Shown here: in pieces, positions 8,037 through 18,386 of the stretch
How positions within the stretch are numbered: position 1 is the first letter of the stretch
How the letters are laid out: every line of letters starts with the position of its first letter
Source: DASUPK01 sp963821705
GTDB taxonomy: Bacteria > Actinomycetota > Thermoleophilia > Solirubrobacterales > 70-9
Length of the DNA stretch: 64,000 nucleotides
Assembly: GCA_963821705.1 (NCBI GenBank)
Contig: CAWGEV010000008.1
Location: forward strand, 186,001-250,000
Reading direction: 5' to 3'
Position numbers and translations under genes: made by a program
Notes under the pieces: model-generated
Database searches by the model: none
Told to the model about the DNA's origin: nothing
Seen by the model: only the letters and a program-made list of their open reading frames with translations

Positions 8037-8717
8037 ATGACAACCGGCACAGCCCCGCTGGCGGAGCTGTTCGCGGACACCCCCGAAGAGCTGCGCCGGC
8101 AGGCACTCTCCCACTCATCCTGGGTCGAGAAGCGGACCTACTCCTACGGCAGGCTCGCGTTCCTCGGCGACAGCGTCCTCGGCCTCTCCGTGGCGACCCT
8201 CCTCTTCGAGGAGCACCCCGACGCCGACATCGGCGGACTCACCAAGATCCTCAACCAGGCCGTCAGCGGGCGCGCTTGCGCGGAGGTCGCCCGCCGGCTC
8301 GAGCTGCCGCGGATGATCTCGGAGGAGGCGCCGACGGGCGGCGACGGGCTGCCTGTCGACACGCTGCTCGCCTCCGAGCGAACGCTCGCCTCGGTCTGCG
8401 AGGCCGTGATCGGAGCCTGCTACATCGGGCACGGGTTCGGGCGGACCGCAGAGGCGGTCGTCGAGGCGTTCCGCGATCAGATCGAGCAGGCCACCCGGGA
8501 GCGTCTCGACTTCAAGTCCGAGCTCCAGGAGCGCCTGGCGCGGAGCGGCAAGACCGTCAGCTACGAGGTGGCCAGCGAGGCCGGCCCGCCGCACGACCGC
8601 CGCTTCGAGATCAGGGCGACCGTCGGCGGGGACGAGCTCGGGATGGGCGTGGGTAGGAGCAAGAAAGAGGCTGAGCAGGCGGCTGCGCGCCTGGCCCTGG
8701 AGAAGCTGCGCGGCTAG
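8037..8717 (+). CDS. rnc: Ribonuclease III family protein with altered catalytic residues
   Basis: A 226-residue protein with an N-terminal RNase III domain and a C-terminal double-stranded RNA-binding domain (LDFKSELQERLARSGKTVSYEV to KKEAEQAAARLALEKL). The signature helix reads YGRLAFLGDSVLGL where the family has ERLEFLGD: the Asp of GDS is kept, but both upstream Glu positions are Gly and Ala. The second site reads ASVCEAVIGA where the family has AD.xEA.IGA: the Glu is kept, the Asp is Ser. Canonically E41, D45, D114 and E117 (E. coli numbering) hold the metals, so two of four appear missing. It lies upstream of smc, as is usual. It could be a weak nuclease or a dsRNA-binding protein. Confidence 0.85.
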   Translation: MTTGTAPLAELFADTPEELRRQALSHSSWVEKRTYSYGRLAFLGDSVLGLSVATLLFEEHPDADIGGLTKILNQAVSGRACAEVARRLELPRMISEEAPTGGDGLPVDTLLASERTLASVCEAVIGACYIGHGFGRTAEAVVEAFRDQIEQATRERLDFKSELQERLARSGKTVSYEVASEAGPPHDRRFEIRATVGGDELGMGVGRSKKEAEQAAARLALEKLRG

Positions 8718-8777
8718 GGGCGGATTGCGTCCGGGCGACGCGCGACGCTACGCATCCCTGGCACCCTTTCGACTTCG

Positions 8778-11700
8778 ATGTATCTGAAGGCAATCAACCT
8801 GAAGGGCTTCAAGTCCTTCCCCGATCGCACCCGGCTGACCTTCTCGCCGGGCGTCAGCGTGATCGTCGGCCCGAACGGCTCGGGCAAGTCCAACATCACC
8901 GACGCTGTGCTCTGGGCGCTCGGCGAGCAGAGCCCCTCGGCGATCCGAGGTCAGCAGATGCGGGACGTGATCTTCGCCGGCGGCAACGGCCAGTCGCCGC
9001 GGCGCTTCGCGGAGGTCGAGGTCGTGATCGACAACTCGGAGGGCCGGGCGGCCAGCGAGTTCTCCGAGATCTCGATCTCGCGGCGGATCGAGCGGAACGG
9101 CGACGGCGAGTACCGCCTCAATGGCGCGCGCTGCCGTCTGGCCGACATCGTCGAGGCCCTCTCCGACACGAACATGGGGCGCGAGGCGCACTCGGTGATC
9201 AGCCAGGGCAGGGTGGAGGAGATCGTCAGCTCGAAGCCGCGGGACCGGCGGCTGCTCATCGAGGAGGCCGCCGGACTCGGCAAGCACCGCAAGCGCCGCC
9301 ACAGCGCCCAGCTCAAGCTGGACCGCACCCGCGACAACCTCGAGCGGGCGATGGACGTGGAGAGGGAGGCCCGCTCGCGCCTCCGCCCGCTGAAGCGACA
9401 GGCCGAGGCGGCGGAGCGGACGGCCAAGCTCCAGAGGCAGTCGGACGAGCTTCGGGCGCAGCTGGTCGCCGACGACCTCCGCGTGCAGCAGAAGCAGCTC
9501 ACCGCTGCCGAGTCGAAGCTCGCGGAGGTCCGTTCGACGCGCGATTCGGTGGAGAAGCGCTTCGAGGAGGTCCGCGCCCGCCGGACGGCGATCGAGGAGC
9601 GGCTGGCCGCCGGCGAGGAGGGTCGCCGCCGCCACGGCGAGCAGCTGGCCGAGGCCCGCGCGGCGACGGAGCGCGTACGCGCCCGTGCCGAGTCCCTGGA
9701 TCTCGCCGAGCGCGATCTGCGCGGCGCTCTCGGCGAGCGCCAGCTTCAGCTCGAGGCCCTGGACGAGGAGCCGGAGGAGGCCGCCGGCGCGGCCCGGATC
9801 GCCGAGCTCGAGGCGGAGCTCGCGAGACTCGAGGAGGATTCATCGGAGGAGGGCGCTCGCCTCCGCCGCAAGGCCGAGGAGGCTGAGGAGCGACGGGTCG
9901 CCGCCAGGGCCGCACTCGAGCCGCTCGAGCGGGCCGAGGAGGAGATCGCCACGGCGCTCCGCCAGGCCACCCAGATGCACGAGCGGGCCCGCGCCGAGGC
10001 CCAGAAGGCGTCGGAGCGCCGGGCGGCGCTCGCGGGGGAGCTGGCGGCCGTAGAGGCGAAGCTCGCGGCGGCGGCGGTGGAGGGCGAGCACGAGGCGCTC
10101 GCCGGAATGCTCGAGACCGGCTCCGGGCTGGAACGCGCGGTCTCGGCGGTGCTGGGCGAGAGGCTCAGGGCCTCGATCGTCGGCTCCGTCGGCGAGGGCC
10201 GCGAAAGGCTCGCAGGGGCCGAGGGGGCGGCGCGCGCCCTGCTCTCGTCGGGGCCGCAGAAGCCGCTGTCGCTCTCGCCCAAGGACGGCGCCCGCCGGCT
10301 TCTCGACCTGATCGTGGCCCGTGGGGAGGCGGCGCCCATCACCGAGCGCCTGCTCTCGGACGCCTGGCTCGTCGACGACCTTGACGGGATCGCCGAGGGC
10401 TTCAGCGGCGTCGCCGTGACGGTTGACGGAGAGTGCTTCGACGCCGCGGTCGGCGAGATTCGCCGTCTGCCGCGCGAGGGGACCGATCCGGCACTGGCCG
10501 CCCGCTCGGAGCGCGAGGAGCTCGCCTCCCGTCTCGCCCAGCGCGAGCAGACGGAGGAGCGGGCCAAGAACGACCTGCAGAGGGCGGAGAGGACCCTGAC
10601 TGAAGCCCGGGCTCGCGAGGAGGAATCCCAGCGAGCCCTCCGCGACGGGCGCCGCGCGCTCGACGAGGCGGCCGAGGAGGCGAGCCGAACGGGCTGGCTC
10701 GCCGAGCGGCACGCGGAGCGGGAGGGGGACGGCTCCGGCTCGGCGATCCAGCGCGCCAAGCTGGAGGCCGAGCTGACGGCCGAACGGCGTCACGCCGAGG
10801 GAGCGGAGAGGGCTCGCGAGAAGCGGCTGCGCGACCGCGAGGAGCTGGAGCGCCGGATCCGTCTGGAGCAGCGAGACCCTCCCGGCCCTGGGCCGGGCGC
10901 GGGACGCGCTCCGGCAGGTGGCCGAACGGCTCGAAGCGCGCGCCGAGAAGCTGGGCGCCGCCGAAAGCGAGGACGGCGGCGACGTCGCCGCGGAACTCCG
11001 CGAGTGCTCGCAGCAGGAGTTCGGCCTCCAGGGCGAGCTGCGCGAGGCCAGCGAGGCGATGACCGTCGCGGAGGTCGAGGCGACCCAGCTGCGGACTCAT
11101 CGGGACGAGAGCACGGCCGAGCTCCAGCGGCTCGGGGCCGCGCTCGGCGAGGAGTTGCGCGCGCGCGACGGAGCCGCTCGGGGACGAGGAGCGCGAGGGG
11201 ATCGAGGCGCGCCTGACGAGGCTCGAGCGCAACCGCGAGCAGATCGGCCCGGTCAACCCGCTGGCCGAGCGCGAGTACGCCGAGGCGCGGGAGCACGTCA
11301 CGGAGCTGGCCGAGCAGCGCAAGGACCTGGAGAAGGCGATCATCGAGCTGCGGGCCCTGATCCGGCGCACCGACCGTGAGATCGCGGCCGCCTTCGAGGA
11401 GACCTTCGAGGCGACGGCCCGCGGCTTCGAGGAGATGGTCGCGGAGCTCTTCCCCGGAGGGAAGGGCAGGCTGCGCCGGGTGGACGTCGGCGGGCCGCCC
11501 CGGCCGTTCGCCGGCCAGGAGCCGGAGGGCTCAGAGGGGGAGGCGGAGGATCCGGACGAGGAGCTGATGCCCCCGGACGAGGACGGCGGAGTCGAGATCG
11601 AGGTGACGCCGGCCGGCAAGTCGACGCGCCGCCTCTCGCTGCTCTCGGGCGGCGAGAAGTCGCTCGTCGCGCTGGCCTTCGTCTTCGCGGTCCTGATGGC

Positions 11701-11972
11701 GCGCCCGTGCCCCTTCTACATCCTCGACGAGGTCGAGGCCGCGCTCGACGACATCAACATCGACCGCTTCCTGCGTCTGGTCCGCCGCTTCGCGGAGCGG
11801 TCGCAGTTCATCGTCGTCACCCATCAGAAGCGGACGATGGACGCGGCGGACATCCTCTACGGGGTCAGCATGGGCGGCGACGGCGATCACCAAGGTCGTC
11901 TCGCGCAAGCTTCCGCGCGACGAGCTGGAAACGCTGCCGGGCGAGCCCGAGGCGGCCGCCGAGGCCGCCTAG
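8778..11972 (+). CDS. smc: Chromosome segregation protein SMC (three frameshifts)
   Basis: The ATPase of the condensin complex that compacts and segregates the chromosome. The N-terminus shows MYLKAINLKGFKSFPDRT and Walker A GPNGSGKSN at residues 32-40. Two long coiled-coil arms flank a hinge encoded at about 10.08-10.5 kb. The C-terminal head has the signature LSGGEKSLVALAF and Walker B ILDEVEAALDD at 11.64-11.75 kb. The frame shifts near 10870, 11162 and 11885; correcting single-base insertions restores about 1060 residues, close to the family size. It is separated from rnc by 60 bases. A hairpin terminator follows. ScpA and ScpB are not in the window. Confidence 0.94.
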
Positions 11973-11979
11973 AACGCGA

Positions 11980-12003
11980 AGCGGCCGCCCGAGGGCGGCC
12001 GCT
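11980..12003. terminator. Bidirectional hairpin between smc and convergent gene
   Basis: A perfect 11-bp GC inverted repeat (AGCGGCCGCCC / GGGCGGCCGCT) separated by two bases, placed 7 bases behind the smc stop and 23 bases before the end of the convergent exported-protein gene. It lacks a T-tract, so its role as terminator for both genes is inferred from position and stability. Confidence 0.6.
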
Positions 12004-12025
12004 CTGCGGTAAAGCTCGGCCGGCG

Positions 12026-12580
12026 CTACGGGATCATCACGAAGAACGCGACGGTCGTCGAGTTGGTGCCGCCCGAGCGTGTTGTCTGGACCTCGAACTC
12101 ACCCGAGTTACACGCCGCGCCGTTGCTGTTTGGTGCCGCCTGTGCGTCGCTGACGCTGGCGCCGGTATCGCCGTCATCGACAGAGGCGAACCAAGCATTC
12201 GTGTTGGGGCTCTTCCCTGGAGCGGTCACGCAGTAGAGCCCGCCAGTCGACGTCTGGCGGATCTGCGAGACGCCGCTCGCATGATCGATGCTGCAGGTGC
12301 TGGACGTCGAGCATGGGTTGTCCATCCGCGCATAGGCAGGCGACGAGATCCCGTTTGCCTTCGTCAACGCCTGGTTGGCGGTGGTGCTCGCCTGGTTGGC
12401 GGCGTCGTTCGCCTTGTTCGCGGTGCTGAGTGCCGAATTGGCCGTGTTCAGCGCCTTCTTGGCCAGCTTCGTCGGACTCGCCCCGACCGCCGGCATCGCC
12501 CACGCAAGCGCAACGACGAGCCCGACGATCACGATCAGCCCCCGTCCGCTGATGACCTTGCCACGCAGCTTCCTAGCCAT
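12026..12580 (-). CDS. Exported protein with Asn/Ala coiled-coil repeat
   Basis: A 184-residue protein not assigned to a known family. Residues 1-34 form a signal peptide or anchor (basic start, then LIVIVGLVVALAWAMPAVGA). Residues 36-75 repeat a seven-residue pattern (ALNTANS, ALSTANK, ANDAANQ, ASTTANQ, ALTKANG), predicting a trimeric-type coiled-coil stalk. The C-terminal globular part has paired cysteines (DNPCSTSSTCSID; YCVTAPG; AACNSGEF), suggesting disulfides outside the cell. No frameshift is visible. It is encoded opposite to the smc-ftsY direction. One of three short exported proteins within 10 kb; a surface role is inferred. Confidence 0.7.
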   Translation of the reverse strand: MARKLRGKVISGRGLIVIVGLVVALAWAMPAVGASPTKLAKKALNTANSALSTANKANDAANQASTTANQALTKANGISSPAYARMDNPCSTSSTCSIDHASGVSQIRQTSTGGLYCVTAPGKSPNTNAWFASVDDGDTGASVSDAQAAPNSNGAACNSGEFEVQTTRSGGTNSTTVAFFVMIP

Positions 12581-12700
12581 GAATTCCTCCTCGCTTCGAA
12601 TGGGACCTGCCGGGGCGAGAGCCCTCCCCGGCGGCTCCCCATAACCAGGATCGACTATATGCGCAAGCGCACATTCCCGCCACAGGTACTCTGCGCCGCC

Positions 12701-13693
12701 ATGGCCAGCAACTGGCAAGAGGCCTTCGACCTCGGCGACCGCGAGGTCCCCGAGGTCCCGGATCAGGAGGAGCGAACGGGGGTCTTCCGCCGGCTGCGCG
12801 AGAGCCTGAGCCGCAGCCGCCAGGCGCTGACGGCCGAGCTCTCGTCAAGCTTCACCGAGCGGATCGACGAGTCCACCTGGGAGCACCTGGAGGAGGCCCT
12901 GATCCTGGCCGATGTCGGGGCGAAGACGACCGCGGCGGTCGTGCGCCGGCTGGAGGACGAGGTGGATGCGGGGGAGATCACCGGCGGCGAGGGGTTGCGG
13001 GAGCGGCTCATCGCCCTGCTCGCCGAGACAGCCTCCCCCGGCGGGGAGGATGTCGCCCGGATCCATCTGCCCGACCGGCCCTCCGTGCTGATGGTCGTCG
13101 GGGTGAACGGGACCGGCAAGACGACGACGATCGGGAAGATCGCCTGGCACCTGCAGAAGGAGCTGGGCCTGGACGTGATCGTCGCCGCGGCGGACACCTA
13201 TCGCGCCGCCGCCGTGAACCAGCTGGCCGAGTGGGCCGATCGGGCCGGGACGCAGATCGTGAGGGGAACCGAGGGTGGTGACCCCGGGGCGGTCGTCTAC
13301 GACGGCGTGGCCGCCGCCCAGGCGCGCCAGGCGGACGTGGTGATCTGCGACACCGCCGGCCGCCTGCATACCCACGGCAACCTGATGGAGGAGCTCTCCA
13401 AGGTGCGGCGGGTGATCTCGAAGCAGATCCCCGAGGCTCCGCACGAGACGCTCGTCGTCATCGACGCGACCACCGGGCAGAACGGGGTGCGCCAGGCGGA
13501 GGAGTTCGCGAAGTCCGTCGAGGTCACGGGCGCTGTGCTGACCAAGCTCGACGGCAGCGCCAAGGGCGGGGTGGCCCTGGCGATCGCGGCGGAGCTCGGC
13601 ATCCCCGTGAAGCTGATCGGGATCGGCGAGTCCCTGGAGGACCTGCGGCCCTTCGACGCCGAGGAGTTCGCCCGCGCCCTGATCGGCGAGTAG
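12701..13693 (+). CDS. ftsY: Signal recognition particle receptor FtsY
   Basis: The SRP-GTPase receptor that docks translating ribosomes at the membrane. The 330 residues include an N domain from about residue 25, the G1 P-loop GVNGTGKTTTIGK at 134-146, the DTYRAAAVNQL motif at 165, the G3 DTAGR at 217 and the G4 TKLDG at 281. The acidic A domain is minimal, as in many actinobacteria. ATG 12701 gives MASNWQEAFDLG; the much longer upstream frame runs through smc and is spurious. Unlike its neighbours ffh and smc it is free of frameshifts. It lies in the conserved smc-ftsY-ffh order. Confidence 0.96.
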   Translation: MASNWQEAFDLGDREVPEVPDQEERTGVFRRLRESLSRSRQALTAELSSSFTERIDESTWEHLEEALILADVGAKTTAAVVRRLEDEVDAGEITGGEGLRERLIALLAETASPGGEDVARIHLPDRPSVLMVVGVNGTGKTTTIGKIAWHLQKELGLDVIVAAADTYRAAAVNQLAEWADRAGTQIVRGTEGGDPGAVVYDGVAAAQARQADVVICDTAGRLHTHGNLMEELSKVRRVISKQIPEAPHETLVVIDATTGQNGVRQAEEFAKSVEVTGAVLTKLDGSAKGGVALAIAAELGIPVKLIGIGESLEDLRPFDAEEFARALIGE

Positions 13694-13734
13694 CGCCCGA
13701 GTCGACCGTCGTCACCGGCGATGCGACCGCTGCC

Positions 13735-14320
13735 CTAGAACGCCAGCAGGGAGAACGTCCGGTTGTCGACCACGTTGCCGGCGGCGTTGTGGACGATCAC
13801 CAGGAACACGTTCTCACCGGGGATCGGCGACGGATTCGCCAAGGTGTAGTTGACGTACCCGTCGGCGCCCACCATCGAGGCGACCGCCGACCCGGATGCG
13901 TTCGGTCCGCTGTTGCCCACGAACCGGACGTAGTACTGCCCCTGGGCCAGACGCTCGATCTGCACCGAGCTGGTCAGGTTCCCCGGCTGAAAGCAGTTGA
14001 AGCCCGGGCACGTCGGTGAAGCTCGTATCGCTGGCCCCCGTCGTGTTGACGACGACCGTCGCCTTGATGGCCCCGCCGCTGCAGAACCGCTGGTAGCCGG
14101 CCGCCGGCGCTCCGCCGAGCTTGCCGGCGTTGGCCGCGTTCGACACGCTCAGCCCAGACGCGTGCTTCGTGATCTCCTGGTCCGCGATCGTTCCGCACCT
14201 TGGCCTCTTGTCCTTGCCCTTGAGCGCCGCGTAGCCGACGCCGCCCAGGGCGACGAACAGCGCCAGGCAGGCGACGAGCAGCGCAGGGCTGGGCAGCAGC
14301 CCTCGAACGATCGTTCTCAT
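13735..14320 (-). CDS. Exported 'ALGG' protein, one frameshift
   Basis: About 194 residues after correcting one inserted G near 14007. Residues 8-30 form a signal or anchor segment (LPSPALLVACLALFVALGGVGYA), then a basic KGKDKRPRCG linker. The mature part has GKLGGAPAAGYQRFCSGG, a motif shared with other actinobacterial secreted proteins, and a beta-rich C-terminus (QGQYYVRFVGNSGPNASG ... FLVIVHNAAG). The function is unknown. It lies between ftsY and ffh on the opposite strand, a position normally empty in this cluster. The same signal style is seen in the broken gene at 4873. Confidence 0.65.
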
Positions 14321-14519
14321 GTGCTTCCTCTCGTGAGCCGGCTGGAGCGCCGGGCTCGGTTGCGCGGAGAAACCCTCCGACAACCGAGCCCGGCGCCCAG
14401 CCATCCCCCTGGGATCTCCCTGACTTTCTTCTCTCTACGGGGGAGATGCCATGGGTTTGGCCAAAGCTGCAGATCGGAGTTGTCCGCCTCGGCGAGGCGC
14501 CGCTCTAAGCTGGAACGCG

Positions 14520-15855
<1,336 letters not shown>

Positions 15856-15877
15856 ACCGTCTAACCTCCGCCGCCGC

Positions 15878-16132
15878 ATGTCCGTGAGAATCAGACTTCG
15901 CAGGGTCGGGTCGAAGAAGAACCCGATCTGGAGGGTTGTCGTCGCCGACCAGCGCTCGCCGCGGGACGGCCGCACGATCGAGACGATCGGCCAGTACAAC
16001 CCGCAGCCCGACCCGTCGCTGATCGTGATCGACGAGGATCGCGCGAAGCACTGGCTCGAGAAGGGCGCGCGCCCGACGAGGACCGTCGCGACCCTGCTCC
16101 GCACCAAGGGCATCGAGTCGACCGGTAGCTAG
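15878..16132 (+). CDS. rpsP: 30S ribosomal protein S16
   Basis: An 84-residue intact protein beginning MSVRIRLRRVGSKKNPIWRV, the standard S16 N-terminus, with the conserved DGRTIETIGQYNP block. It is part of the small-subunit body and lies 22 bases after ffh and 5 bases before khpA, consistent with one transcript. No frameshifts, in contrast to ffh on one side and trmD on the other. Confidence 0.97.
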   Translation: MSVRIRLRRVGSKKNPIWRVVVADQRSPRDGRTIETIGQYNPQPDPSLIVIDEDRAKHWLEKGARPTRTVATLLRTKGIESTGS

Positions 16133-16137
16133 CGCCG

Positions 16138-16371
16138 GTGCGCGAGCTGCTCGATTTCCTGACGCGTTCGCTGGTCGAGAGGCCCGACGAGGTCAAGGTG
16201 ACCGAGGTCGAGGAGATCGACGGCGAGGTCGTGCTCGAGGTCGAGGTGGCCGAGGACGACCTCGGCCGGGTGATCGGCCGAGGCGGGCGCGTCGCGAACG
16301 CGCTGCGCTCGGTGATGAAGGCCGCGGCGACCCGCGAGGACAAGCGCGTGGTCGTCGACATACTGGACTGA
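16138..16371 (+). CDS. khpA: KH-domain RNA-binding protein KhpA
   Basis: A 77-residue single KH domain with the GxxG loop in GRVIGRGGRVANALR at residues 44-58, preceded by an acidic beta strand region. KhpA binds RNA, usually as a partner of KhpB/Jag, and is encoded between rpsP and rimM-trmD in most Gram-positives. GTG at 16138 starts 5 bases after rpsP. Here trmD follows directly; no rimM gene lies between them. Confidence 0.92.
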   Translation: MRELLDFLTRSLVERPDEVKVTEVEEIDGEVVLEVEVAEDDLGRVIGRGGRVANALRSVMKAAATREDKRVVVDILD

Positions 16372-16380
16372 GGTCCAGTC

Positions 16381-17046
16381 GTGGCGCATCGATGTCTTCA
16401 CGCTCTTCCCGGAGCACTTCGAATGGTTCCTGCGCCAGCGCCACGTCTCCAACGCGCTCGACGGCAGGGCAACGAGCTCGCGCTTCCGCAACTACCGCGA
16501 CACGACGCCGCTGGGCGCCGGGCAGGTCGACGACTCGCCCTACGGCGGCGGCGCCGGAATGGTGATGCGGGTCGACGTCGTGGACGCCGCCCTCGAGGCC
16601 GCCTACGGCTCCGACCGCGGCGGGGTGCGGAAGATCGCGCTCGACTCCGTCGGGGCGGCTGCTCGACGAGCCCTGGCGGCCGAGCTCGCCGCGGAGATCG
16701 CATCTCGCCCTGCTCTGCGGCCGCTACGAGGGCTTCGACGAGCGCGTCGTCGAGCACCTGGCGGACGAGGCGATCTCGATCGGCCGCTACGTGCTCGCGG
16801 GCGGCGAGCTGCCGGCGATGGTGATCGCCGACACCGTGCTGCGCAAGCTGCCCGGCGCGCTCGGCGACGCCGAGAGCGCGGTCGAGGAGTCCTACAGCGC
16901 GGCGCTCGAGGGAGCGCCGGAGTACCCGCACTACACCCGCCCGGCTTCCTACCGCGGCTGGGAGGTTCCCGGAGATCCTGCTCTCGGGCAATCACGCGCG
17001 GGTGAAGGAGTGGCGCCTCGAGCAAGCTCGCCGCCGGGCGGAGTGA
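16381..17046 (+). CDS. trmD: tRNA (guanine-N1)-methyltransferase TrmD (frameshifted)
   Basis: Methylates G37 of tRNAs with a G36 anticodon base, preventing +1 frameshifting. Family blocks are RIDVFTLFPEHFEWF at the start, QVDDSPYGGGAGMVMR at about 16530, LLCGRYEGFDERVVEHLADE near 16715, SIGRYVLAGGELPAMV near 16775 and PHYTRPASYRG near 16930: the trefoil-knot SAM site. GTG 16381 would be the start if one inserted G right after it is removed. Further shifts fall near 16495 (compensated pair), 16655-16700 and 16970. It lies directly after khpA and before rplS, with rimM absent from this position. Confidence 0.9.
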
Positions 17047-17140
17047 AACTTCGGTCCGCTAACCTTCCGCGTCGCGGCGCGCCACCTGGTCGCGCTTCGA
17101 GTCGCTGTCCGTTTTAAGGTCCCAGCCGGCTATCAGCATC

Positions 17141-17750
17141 ATGCCGATGAGCACTGTCATCGAAAGCCTCGAGAAGCGTGACCTGAAGCAGCGCCCGAAG
17201 TTCGGCGCCGGCGATCGCGTGCGCGTCCACTTCCAGGTGGTCGAGGGCAACCGCAAGCGGACCCAGGTCTTCGAGGGCATCGTCATCAAGCGCCAGGGCA
17301 GCGGCGTCCGCGAGACGTTCACCGTGCGCAAGCAGTCGTTCGGCGTCGGCGTCGAGCGAACCTTCCCGCTGCACTCGCCCGAAGATCGAGAAGCTCGAGA
17401 TCGCCGCCCGCGGCGACGTCCGCCGGGCGAAGCTCTACTACCTGCGCGACAAGGTCGGCAAGAGCGCCCGGGTCGCCGAGCGCCGCTGGGGCATCGAGGA
17501 CGAGGTGCTCGTCGCCGAGGAGGAAGCCGAGGCCGTCGACGCCGAGGGCGTCGCGGTCAGCGAGGCCGAGGCCGAGCTGGTCGAGCCGCCCGAGGAGGAG
17601 GGCGAGGCCACGGAGGCGGAGGCCGCAGACGGGGAAGAGGCCGACGGAGGCGCGAGGAGCCCTGCCGGTGGTGGGGACGAGGCGGAGGCGAACCAGGAGC
17701 CGGAGCCAGAGGCGACGGCCGACGCCTCCCCCGAAAAGGCAGAAGACTGA
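17141..17750 (+). CDS. rplS: 50S ribosomal protein L19 with acidic C-terminal extension
   Basis: The first 115 residues are ordinary L19 (STVIESLEKRDLKQRPKFGAG; KRTQVFEGIVIKRQG; RRAKLYYLRDKVGKSARV), at the 30S-50S interface. One inserted G near 17382 breaks the frame. After VAERRW the protein continues for about 85 residues of nearly pure Glu, Ala, Asp and Gly (EEEAEAVDAEGVAVSEAEAE and on to SPEKAED), almost doubling its size. Such tails occur in some actinobacterial ribosomal proteins, but this is a long one. Start ATG is 17141 or 17147. lepB follows immediately. Confidence 0.92.
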
Positions 17751-18384
17751 GGGTCCCGAGGCCCCACAGCACCCAGGGCGCGCTCCTCGAGCTCGTCGTC
17801 ATCGTCGCGCTCGCTCTCGGGCTGGCGCTCGGGCATCCAGGCGTTGATCGTCAAGCCGTACCAGATCCCCTCGGAGTCGATGGAGCCGACCCTCGACGTC
17901 GGCCAGCGCGTGCTGGTGAACCGGTTCCTCTACCACTTCAAGGATCCCGCAGATCGGCGACATCGTCGTCTTCCACCCGCCGCAGGGCGCGAACGGCGGC
18001 GGGGCCGGCGGCGAGTGCGGGGACCCGCGGACGGGCGCGAGCGGCTCGAGCGGCGCGGCCTGCGACGAGCCGACCCCGCAGGAGGCGAGCGTCAACTTCA
18101 TCAAGCGGATCGTCGCCGGCCCGGGTGACACCCTGAGCGTCCAGAACGGTCACCCGGTGGTGAACGGGAAGATCGCCCAGGAGGACTTCATCCGCCCCTG
18201 CACGCCAGGCGGAGCCTGCAATTTGCCGAAGACCATCACCATCCCGCCCGACCATTACTTCATGATGGGCGACAACCGTGGGTCGAGCGACGACAGCCGC
18301 TTCTGGGGGCCGGTCCCCAGGGACTGGATCATCGGCAAGGCCTTCGCCACCTACTGGCCGCCCGACCGGATCGGCTTCTTCTAA
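17747..18384 (+). CDS. lepB: Signal peptidase I (frameshifted)
   Basis: Membrane-anchored serine protease that removes signal peptides. It has one N-terminal membrane segment (LLELVVIVALALGLALG), then the Ser-bearing box PYQIPSESMEPTL, VLVNRFLYHF, the Lys-bearing FIKRIVAGPGD near 18100 and the C-terminal GDNRGSSDDSRFWGPV. Inserted bases near 17830 (+G) and 17950 (+C) split the frame. A Gly/Ser-rich loop with two Cys (GGECGDPRTGASGSS ... ACDEPT) precedes the Lys box, an insertion also known in other actinobacteria. No ATG, GTG or TTG fits before the membrane segment in this frame; I place the start at the CTG overlapping the rplS stop, tentatively. Confidence 0.88.
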
Positions 18385-18386
18385 CC

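Noticed and set aside
6452..8080. A 542-codon open frame on the reverse strand across rpmF, plsX and acpP
   Set aside because: Shadow of GC-rich genes; composition is low complexity and the forward genes are certain.
11435..12700. Possible fusion of the smc C-terminus with FtsY
   Set aside because: The frame is open by chance through the smc end and the opposite exported-protein gene; FtsY has its own ATG at 12701.
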